Shown: piece after piece, positions 1 through 5,186 of the stretch
Position numbering within the stretch: the first letter of the stretch is position 1
Layout: each line of letters opens with the position of its first letter
Assembly: GCA_945903555.1 (NCBI GenBank)
Contig: CAMDOJ010000062.1
Coordinates: 1 to 9,490 of the forward strand
Direction of reading: 5' to 3'
DNA from: Chthoniobacter flavus
Lineage (GTDB): Bacteria; Verrucomicrobiota; Verrucomicrobiia; Chthoniobacterales; Terrimicrobiaceae
Length of the DNA: 9,490 nucleotides
Program-made: the position numbers and the translations under genes
The notes under the pieces: model-generated
Seen by the model: only the letters and a program-made list of their open reading frames with translations
What the model was told of the DNA's origin: nothing
The model's database searches: none

Positions 1-1217
1 CTGCGGCGGGCGAGAGCCTCGCGGATGGATCCACGCATAGCGTCATCGACTTCCATGGAATCGAGGGGATCGTTTTTGTCGTCGGCGAGGAGGGAATAGA
101 CGAGCGCACAGGCGCCATGCACATCATGGGCGGCGGTGCGGGAAAAGTCCGGCAATCCCGCCAGCATCGAAACACCAGCCGCGACGTGAGGTTCCCCCGG
201 CTCGATCACAGGAAGGGGCGGGGGTGTGGACTCTGTGTGTGAGGCTTCAAAATGCGGGGCGATTTGGGCGATGCGATCCGCGATCGGGGGGTGCGTGGCA
301 AAGAGGTTCAGCCAAGGCGCGGAGAGCCCGTTTCCAAAAAACAGATGACTCGCCTCCTCGGCCTTCGGGTTTTCTAGTTTGGATGTGAGTTGGGCGATCT
401 TCGTGAGGGCGCCGGCGAGTCCATCTGGATTGCGAGTGAACTGCACCGCAGAGGCGTCAGCGAGATACTCGCGCTGACGGCTCACAGCTGCCTTGATGAG
501 CTTGCCAAAAAATACCCCGATCCAGCCCACGATGTAGAGCGCAATGCCGGCGACAAAGAGTGCGGCGGTGATCGAGCCGCCGTTCTTGTTGTCACTCGAG
601 CGGCTGCGTGGCTGGGAGGAGGCTGCGATCCGAAATAAAATTCCGCCCATCACTGCTAGAAAGAGAATCCCGTTGAGGAGGCCCATGAGACGGATATTGA
701 GCCGCATGTCGCCGTTGAGGATGTGGCTGAACTCATGGCCGATCACGCCTTGGAGCTCGTCGCGCGAGAGTTGGCGGAGGCATCCGCGAGTGACCCCGAC
801 CACCGCATCGCTGGTCCCAAAGCCTGCAGCGAAGGCGTTGATGGCGTCTTCCTCCAGCACATAGACCTCCGGCACGGGAACGCCCGAGGCCAGCGCCATT
901 TCTTCCACGACGTTGAGCAAGCGTCTTTCCTCGCTATCGGCCGATCCGGGTTCGACCAGTGTGCCGCCGAGCATTTTGGCGACCACTTTTCCCCCTTGGG
1001 AAAGCTCGGCGATTTTCACCAAGCTCCCGATCAAAACGGCGATGATCACGCCAGCGGCCGTGATGCCGAGTAAGGGCCAGTCGTCCCAACGCTGGCCCAG
1101 CGCCATGCAAAAGGCGGAATGCAGCGCGAGGATGATCCCTGCTACTGCGAGAAAAAAATAAATCACCAGCCAGCGCGTGCGCTTGCGGGCCAGTTCTTGC
1201 TTATCAAAAAAATCCAT
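1..1217 (-). CDS. Membrane-bound M48 family (HtpX-like) zinc metalloprotease, 3' end beyond window
   Basis: I translated this open frame from ATG at 1217 down to the window edge: 405 codons with no stop, so the C-terminus is missing. It has two N-terminal membrane helices (about residues 16-38 and 48-66). The zinc-binding HEFSH motif is at residues 161-165 and is followed by NGDM. Two more hydrophobic segments follow (about 177-197 and 216-240), then SRQREYLADASAV, in which E250 is the expected third zinc ligand. This order is that of M48B/HtpX-like proteases, which degrade damaged inner-membrane proteins with the catalytic site facing the cytoplasm. E. coli HtpX is about 290 residues, so this protein carries a C-terminal extension of more than 100 residues, including a proline-rich stretch near 330-345, of unknown role. 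It lies 36 bp behind nuoA on the same strand and may be co-transcribed with it. The family call is sure; a specific HtpX role is inference. Confidence 0.93.
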   Translation of the reverse strand, partial: MDFFDKQELARKRTRWLVIYFFLAVAGIILALHSAFCMALGQRWDDWPLLGITAAGVIIAVLIGSLVKIAELSQGGKVVAKMLGGTLVEPGSADSEERRLLNVVEEMALASGVPVPEVYVLEEDAINAFAAGFGTSDAVVGVTRGCLRQLSRDELQGVIGHEFSHILNGDMRLNIRLMGLLNGILFLAVMGGILFRIAASSQPRSRSSDNKNGGSITAALFVAGIALYIVGWIGVFFGKLIKAAVSRQREYLADASAVQFTRNPDGLAGALTKIAQLTSKLENPKAEEASHLFFGNGLSAPWLNLFATHPPIADRIAQIAPHFEASHTESTPPPLPVIEPGEPHVAAGVSMLAGLPDFSRTAAHDVHGACALVYSLLADDKNDPLDSMEVDDAMRGSIREALARR

Positions 1218-1253
1218 TGCCTGCTATTGGCAGCGCCAGCTGTTGGCAACGGA

Positions 1254-1628
1254 TCAGCGAGACCAGTCGAGGGCGCCTTTTTTGATCGCGTAAACGTAAC
1301 CGAAGAGAAGGATGAGCACGAAGCTCAGCATACTCCAAAGGATTGTGGTTCCGAACTGGGTCACAAAATCCGAAAAAACGATGGCCCAAGGATACATGAA
1401 GACAACCTCGATATCGAATAGGATGAAGAGCATCGCTACGAGGTAAAATTTCACACTGAATCGCGGTTGGCCGGCGGTTTCGGGCACCATACCGCACTCG
1501 TAAACCATGTCCTTGTCGGCATTCCGCTTGCCAGTACGGCCAAGAAGCACGTTCGCTAAGAGAGCCATCGTGGCGAATCCCACTCCGACAATGATATGGA
1601 GCAGTACAGGCATGTAATCTTGAAGCAT
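1254..1628 (-). CDS. nuoA: NADH-quinone oxidoreductase subunit A (complex I)
   Basis: NuoA is a small membrane subunit of proton-pumping complex I, at the interface of the quinone-reducing arm and the membrane arm. The 124-residue product (numbered from ATG at 1628) has three membrane helices, at about 8-30, 60-82 and 95-117. It carries the family hallmarks: YECGMVP (43-49), RFSVKFYLVAMLFILFD (56-72), then IEVVF, with acidic residues D72 and E74 matching the conserved pair in the second helix. Length is normal. The same frame continues upstream to a GTG at 1652, which would add eight residues (VESLNDCN). ATG is preferred because family members begin close to the first helix, but no clear Shine-Dalgarno sequence decides it. 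The stop is 36 bp before the M48 protease gene. No nuoB, nuoC or nuoD follows, which is unusual because nuoA normally opens the nuo operon. Confidence 0.96.
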   Translation of the reverse strand: MLQDYMPVLLHIIVGVGFATMALLANVLLGRTGKRNADKDMVYECGMVPETAGQPRFSVKFYLVAMLFILFDIEVVFMYPWAIVFSDFVTQFGTTILWSMLSFVLILLFGYVYAIKKGALDWSR

Positions 1629-1757
1629 GTTGCAATCGTTTAGCGATTCCACCCGTCGCCTGCAACCGCTAAAACGCTAAAACGCGATTGACACCTGCCC
1701 GCCGAAAGCGTGGATATCGGGGCGCCTTGCACTTCCACCGCACTTATTCACTACCCC
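1629..1757. promoter_or_regulatory. Divergent intergenic region between nuoA and the AEC permease gene
   Basis: About 130 bp separate two divergently read genes, so both promoters should lie here. On the plus strand a perfect TTGACA at 1688-1693 could be a -35 box. The best downstream match is GATATC at 1713-1718 (19-bp spacing, three of six bases), so the promoter is weak or uncertain. Next to it is a tandem octamer, CGCTAAAA at 1667-1674 and again at 1675-1682. A perfect 5-bp inverted repeat (AATCG at 1634-1638, CGATT at 1644-1648) lies between the two possible nuoA starts. These could be operator elements, but nothing identifies a regulator. Confidence 0.35.
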
Positions 1758-2690
1758 ATGCAGACAATTGAGATCATCGCCCCGATCTTGATTCTCGTTC
1801 TGCTCGGGGTTCTCCTCGCGAGATTTCGCTTTTTAGGGCCGGAATTTTTGGGGGAGTTGAATGGCTTCATCTTCTGGATCGCGCTTCCGGCTTCGCTTTT
1901 TCGTACGGCGGCGATGGCCGGAGATTCCGGTCCTGAGACAGCAGGCATCCTGAGCGCGCTCCTTTGCGGCACCTTCCTCATCGCGGTCGGAGGGTGGTTG
2001 ACCTCGGTCGCCCTCAAGCTTCCCAAAGCCTGCCATGGCACGGTGTCGCAATCCGGTTTTCGTGGAAATCTGGCCTACATCGGCCTCCCTGTCCTCTCCT
2101 ACGCCTTCCGGGAAACGCCGGGGGGCGAGGCGCATTATGCCACAGCGGCATTCGCGATGGGTTGCCTGATATCGATCTACAACATTCTCGCCATCATTGT
2201 CCTTCAAGCCTCCCGCCACGATGTGAGTTGGCGGGCCTTGCGTCCCGGTTTTCGTTCGATTTTGACGAACCCCCTCCTCATCGCCTGTCTGGCCGGGTTG
2301 GCTTTTAATGCGGCGGATTTGACCCTTCCTCGTGCTCTGAATGATTCGCTCGAGGGCCTTGGTGGCGCGGCCGTTCCCATGTCGTTGATCTGCATCGGAG
2401 GGTCGATTGCCTTTATCCGGATCGGAAAAAACATCGCCCCTATGGCGGCCTCGGTGCTCCTGAAAATTGCGGTCCTTCCTGTGTTGGTCTATGCGCTGGG
2501 CCGCTTCCTAGTTTTGGATCCTGTATCAATGCGGATCGCGTTGGTTTTTGCCGCCACCCCGACGGCAGCGGCCGCCTTTGTGATGGCACGCCAGATGGAA
2601 GGCGATGAGTCGGTCGCCAGTGGCGCTATCGTTCTTAGCACAATCTTTTCTGCCATCTCCCTCTTTCTCGCCCTGTGGTTCACACGATGA
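1758..2690 (+). CDS. AEC family (auxin efflux carrier-like) permease
   Basis: This 310-residue, very hydrophobic protein has the layout of the AEC transporter family (TC 2.A.69), with two inverted sets of five membrane helices. Family-like segments are GFIFWIALPASLFR (36-49), FRGNLAYIGLPVLSYAF (101-117), IYNILAII (140-147), ILTNPLLIACLAGLAFN (168-184), GGAAVPMSLICIGGSI (202-217) and the C-terminal AATPTAAAAFVMARQM (265-280). The length is usual. Bacterial members export or take up small organic acids such as malate or malonate; the substrate cannot be told here. ATG at 1758 is chosen because the protein then starts at the first helix (MQTIEIIAPILILVL). An in-frame GTG at 1710 would add 16 residues unlike the family. 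The stop overlaps the next gene's ATG (ATGA), which suggests translational coupling with the glycosyltransferase. Confidence 0.92.
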   Translation: MQTIEIIAPILILVLLGVLLARFRFLGPEFLGELNGFIFWIALPASLFRTAAMAGDSGPETAGILSALLCGTFLIAVGGWLTSVALKLPKACHGTVSQSGFRGNLAYIGLPVLSYAFRETPGGEAHYATAAFAMGCLISIYNILAIIVLQASRHDVSWRALRPGFRSILTNPLLIACLAGLAFNAADLTLPRALNDSLEGLGGAAVPMSLICIGGSIAFIRIGKNIAPMAASVLLKIAVLPVLVYALGRFLVLDPVSMRIALVFAATPTAAAAFVMARQMEGDESVASGAIVLSTIFSAISLFLALWFTR

Positions 2691-3457
2691 GCGACTCCAC
2701 CCAAGTGAAACACCTCGTCCTTCTGCCGAGCTACAATAGCGGCCGCCGTCTCGCGGAAACGCTGCGCCAGACCTGCGCGATCTGGCGGGACGTTTGGCTC
2801 GTCATTGATGGCAGCACGGATGGTAGCGACCTAGAGGCGGAGTCTCTCGGTTTGGAGGGATTGCGCGTCCTCCGCCTCGATGAGAACTCGGGCAAGGGGG
2901 CCGCGGTCCTCCACGCGCTCCGTCTCGCTCATGAAGAGGGCTTCACCCACGCGCTTGTGATGGACGCTGATGGTCAACATCCCGCCGAGATGATTCGGCC
3001 CTTTTTCGAAGTTTCTACCAAAAACCCCGAGGCCTTTTTGTGCGGAGTCCCGCAGTTCGGGGCGGACGCCCCCGCCGAGCGGGTGAAAGGTCGCCGGGTC
3101 GGGAACTTTTTCTCTCATGTAGAAACGCTCTGGTGTGGCGCTCAAGATTCTCTCTTTGGATTTCGCCTCTATCCCATCGCTCCAGCATTGCAAATCCTCG
3201 CCAGCGGTCGGGGTGGACGGAGATTTGACTTTGATACGGTGCTTGCCGTTCGGCTCACTTGGGCTGGTCTGCCTTGCCTCAATATCCCCGCCGCCGTGAG
3301 CTACCCGCCGGCCAGCGATGGCGGAGTGACGCATTTTCGCTATCTGCGTGACAATCTCCTCCTGATTTGGGCCCACACCCGACTCCTGATAGAGTGGCCA
3401 TTCCACCTCCCGAAGTTGCTCCAAATGCGATGCCGCGGAGCGATGGTTTTACTATAA
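2687..3457 (+). CDS. Family 2 glycosyltransferase
   Basis: This 256-residue protein has a GT-A fold of family 2, which transfers a sugar from a nucleotide-sugar donor. Visible motifs are LLPSYNSG (12-19), IDGSTDGS (40-47), ENSGKGAAV (66-74), the metal-binding MDADGQH (92-98, with D93 and D95 as the DxD pair), and QDSLFGFRLYP (153-163) with FDFDTVLAVRL (180-190) in the acceptor half. It has no predicted membrane anchor, unlike many dolichol-phosphate-type enzymes. From memory, the blocks QDSLFGFRLYP, FDFDTVLAVRL and VTHFRYLRDN are like the GT2 enzymes found in aryl-polyene and related lipid-modifying clusters; this is a resemblance, not a proof. ATG at 2687 overlaps the permease stop (ATGA). 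GTG at 2675 in the same frame is an alternative adding four residues. Donor and acceptor are unknown. Confidence 0.9.
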   Translation: MSDSTQVKHLVLLPSYNSGRRLAETLRQTCAIWRDVWLVIDGSTDGSDLEAESLGLEGLRVLRLDENSGKGAAVLHALRLAHEEGFTHALVMDADGQHPAEMIRPFFEVSTKNPEAFLCGVPQFGADAPAERVKGRRVGNFFSHVETLWCGAQDSLFGFRLYPIAPALQILASGRGGRRFDFDTVLAVRLTWAGLPCLNIPAAVSYPPASDGGVTHFRYLRDNLLLIWAHTRLLIEWPFHLPKLLQMRCRGAMVLL

Positions 3458-3464
3458 TACCATT

Positions 3465-3482
3465 GTCTCTTTGAAATGAGAC
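3465..3482 (+). terminator. Weak hairpin after the glycosyltransferase gene
   Basis: GTCTC (3465-3469) pairs perfectly with GAGAC (3478-3482) around an 8-nt loop, seven bases after the TAA stop. Only three T follow, so it is a poor intrinsic terminator. It may simply be part of the repeat cluster, because GAGAC/GTCTC recurs in the neighbouring palindromes. Confidence 0.25.
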
Positions 3483-3496
3483 TTTGAACTGCAAAA

Positions 3497-3523
3497 AAGG
3501 GGGCATGGCCGTCTCGGCCGTGT
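3497..3523 (+). repeat. REP-like palindromic element, copy 1
   Basis: This 27-bp element is centred on the palindrome GGCCGTCTCGGCC, a four-base GGCC stem on each side of a five-base GTCTC loop, flanked by GGGGGCAT and GTGT. It matches copy 2 at 3742-3768 in the opposite orientation at 25 of 27 positions. The two differences lie on opposite sides of the stem and preserve pairing, so the secondary structure rather than the exact sequence looks conserved. GGGCGAGACGCCC-like palindromes are, to my recollection, widespread in some verrucomicrobial genomes. That cannot be checked from this window. Confidence 0.7.
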
Positions 3524-3601
3524 GGAGACTAGCCTGCTTGCTCGCACCCATTCCCATTATTCCCATTGGAACCAAGAAGCACGCCAAAGCACACAGGCGG
3601 T

Positions 3602-3633
3602 GCCAACGGATCGGAGAAGCCAACGGATCGGAG
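3602..3633 (+). repeat. 15-bp tandem direct repeat
   Basis: GCCAACGGATCGGAG occurs at 3602-3616 and again, exactly, at 3619-3633, separated by AA (17-bp period). The second copy runs into an inverted repeat, GAGGG at 3631-3635 and CCCTC at 3647-3651, around an 11-nt GC-rich loop. This may be an end-duplication left by insertion of a small element, or a fragment of another dispersed repeat. Confidence 0.65.
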
Positions 3634-3741
3634 GGTCGCGCTGTGCCCCTCTCCTAAAATCTCAGACATCCTGACGTGGTCCATGTAAAATGGTGAATTC
3701 AGGGAAACAGTTGATCCCATGCGAGACGAAAATCAGTGCCT

Positions 3742-3768
3742 ACACGGGCGAGACGCCCATGCCCCCTT
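3742..3768 (-). repeat. REP-like palindromic element, copy 2 (inverted)
   Basis: On the plus strand this reads as the reverse complement of copy 1, with palindrome GGGCGAGACGCCC (3746-3758). The stem is GGGC/GCCC where copy 1 has GGCC/GGCC, a paired substitution. An inverted pair about 220 bp apart is BIME-like. The element also overlaps a larger alternative hairpin at 3750-3782. Confidence 0.7.
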
Positions 3769-3782
3769 GGCATTTGCGTCTC
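3750..3782. repeat. Two-stage hairpin overlapping copy 2
   Basis: GAGACGC (3750-3756) pairs with GCGTCTC (3776-3782), and, inside a 2-by-2 internal loop, ATGCC (3759-3763) pairs with GGCAT (3769-3773) around a five-base loop. This gives twelve base pairs in all. The fold uses the GAGACGC bases of the small REP-like palindrome, so the two structures exclude each other. No T-run follows on either strand, so it is not a classic terminator. Confidence 0.55.
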
Positions 3783-3923
3783 ACACCCTTTCCTCACATT
3801 TCAGGATTTCTGAGTTTCCAGATCGCTGAATGGAATCCTCCCGAATTCTACCAGAAGGATTTCCTTTGTGGGCTGGCAAATGCAAATTCTGTCAATTGAT
3901 TCGGCTACGCCTCACCCTTGCAG

Positions 3924-3940
3924 GGCTGCCTGCGGCAGTC
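3924..3940. repeat. Small GC hairpin just past the galM stop
   Basis: CTGCC (3926-3930) and GGCAG (3934-3938) form a 5-bp stem with a TGC loop, extendable by one wobble pair and one G-C pair. It lies about 26 bp downstream of the galM stop on the transcribed strand, but no T-run follows. It could be a factor-dependent stop region or part of a dispersed repeat. Confidence 0.3.
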
Positions 3941-3965
3941 GTTCTACGCTGGGCTTCGGTTCTAT

Positions 3966-5105
3966 CTAATGTCCGTTTTCGGGTTTAACAGAAAAACGGA
4001 AAATGGTTTTTGTGGAGTAGGTCTCCGTGGGGCGCAAGATGGTGCTGGGAAAGGTGGGTTGGTTCGGGCTGTCCGGGAAATGCTGCGTTTCCAGACAGAA
4101 CCCCCCGCGATTCAGATAGGGCTTTCCGGCTTTGCCGGTGAGGCGGCCATCTAGGAAGTTTCCGGTGTAAAACTGAACGCCCGGTTCTTCTGTTAAAACC
4201 TCTAAGAATCGCCCGCTTTTCGGCTCATAAACGGTCGCGGCGAGCGTCATTTTGTCAGCCTGCCCTTTTTTATTGAGCACGAAATTGTGGTCATACCCGC
4301 GACCAAACTGGAGTTGCTCATTTTCTTGGTTGATGTCCTTCCCTATCGATTTTTCGATGGTAAAATCAAAAGGGGTCTCTTTGACGGGAGCTATCTCTCC
4401 AGTGGGAATGAGGGTCTGATCCACAGGCGTGTAGTGGTCTGCGTTGAGGTGCACGATATGGTCGAGAATGGTTCCGCTACCCTCACCGGCGAGGTTGAAG
4501 TAGGTATGGTTCGTCAGGTTCACGGGTGTCGCCTTGTCCGTGGTGGCGTGGTATTCCATGACGATCTCATTATCATCGGTGAGTTTATAGGTCACTTTGC
4601 AAGCCAAGTTTCCAGGGTATCCTTCTTCGCGGTCCTTGGCGAGATAGCTGAGTTCCAGCCCAGAGAAATTTTTTCCCTCAATGGGTTTCGCGTCCCAGAC
4701 GACCTTATCGAAACCGACGACTCCGCCGTGAAGGTGGTTGGGATCATTGTTTTTGGCCAACGAATACGTCTCACCATCTAGGGTGAAGCTTCCCTTCGCT
4801 AGCCGGTTGCCATAGCGGCCAACGATTGCGCCGAAGTAGGGCTTGTCAACCGCATTGATGTAGCCCTCGACCCCATTATAGCCCAAGGCGATATCAGCAA
4901 ATTCTCCGTTTCGGTCAGCCACGCGAATGGACGTCAGGATCGCTCCGTAGTTGGTGATTTTAATTTCGGTGCCCGCTTTGTTTTTGAGCGTGAATAATTG
5001 AATTCGATCGAAGTCGTCCGTTTTCACTCCAGCTAGCATGGTGCTTGCGCAGAGGGTTAGCGATCCTAAAATGAGGAGACGTATTTGTTTTAGTGATGCA
5101 ATCAT
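3966..5105 (-). CDS. galM: Exported aldose 1-epimerase (mutarotase)
   Basis: It interconverts the alpha and beta anomers of glucose, galactose and similar aldoses. From ATG at 5105 the product is 379 residues. An N-terminal signal peptide (about 1-25: two Lys/Arg, a hydrophobic LLILGSLTL core, then an Ala-rich end) points to the periplasm or outside, whereas E. coli GalM is cytoplasmic. Family residues are all present: GRYGNRLA (96-103, R101 for substrate), NHLHGG (123-128, H126), NLTNHTYFNL (196-205, H200 the general acid), GYDHNFV (270-276, D272) and GGFCLETQHFPDSPN (334-348, E339 the general base). Residue roles are by analogy with studied GalM enzymes. ATG at 5105 is preferred over 5129 because an A/G-rich AAAGAG lies about 8 nt upstream and the signal peptide then starts properly. 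It follows the FG-GAP gene by 81 bp and is probably read with it. Confidence 0.95.
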   Translation of the reverse strand: MIASLKQIRLLILGSLTLCASTMLAGVKTDDFDRIQLFTLKNKAGTEIKITNYGAILTSIRVADRNGEFADIALGYNGVEGYINAVDKPYFGAIVGRYGNRLAKGSFTLDGETYSLAKNNDPNHLHGGVVGFDKVVWDAKPIEGKNFSGLELSYLAKDREEGYPGNLACKVTYKLTDDNEIVMEYHATTDKATPVNLTNHTYFNLAGEGSGTILDHIVHLNADHYTPVDQTLIPTGEIAPVKETPFDFTIEKSIGKDINQENEQLQFGRGYDHNFVLNKKGQADKMTLAATVYEPKSGRFLEVLTEEPGVQFYTGNFLDGRLTGKAGKPYLNRGGFCLETQHFPDSPNQPTFPSTILRPTETYSTKTIFRFSVKPENGH

Positions 5106-5186
5106 TAGTGTTTCTCTTTCTGGCGACATCAGGCAACTTAGAGTGTAGCTTGGTCGCGTGCGGTGTGAAATAGTCCCTCTGGAGGT

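Larger units (their letters stand above)
3458..3965. other. Repeat-rich 508-bp region between convergent genes, no credible gene
   Basis: The region lies between the 3' ends of the glycosyltransferase gene and galM. Open frames inside are short, cross the repeats and show no recognisable domain or family motif, so I call no gene. It holds a short hairpin just after the glycosyltransferase stop, two inverted copies of a palindromic element, a 15-bp tandem repeat and a small hairpin near the galM stop, each listed separately. No tRNA, CRISPR or transposase remnant was seen. The concentration of palindromes between convergent genes is where REP/BIME-type repeats usually accumulate. Confidence 0.7.

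Noticed and set aside
1204..1665. 153-residue minus-strand open frame over nuoA
   Set aside because: It overlaps nuoA in another frame, has an Arg/His-rich shadow composition and no motif; nuoA itself is unmistakable.
2831..3424. 197-residue minus-strand open frame opposite the glycosyltransferase
   Set aside because: It is antisense to a gene with clear GT2 motifs, and long antisense frames are expected in GC-rich coding DNA. No domain was recognised.
3529..3899. Short open frames on both strands inside the repeat-rich gap
   Set aside because: They run across palindromes and the tandem repeat, lack ribosome binding sites and resemble no protein.
5106..5129. Upstream ATG at 5129 as the galM start
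   Set aside because: It would put charged residues (MSPERETL) before the signal peptide and has no Shine-Dalgarno-like sequence; the ATG at 5105 has an A/G-rich stretch at proper spacing.
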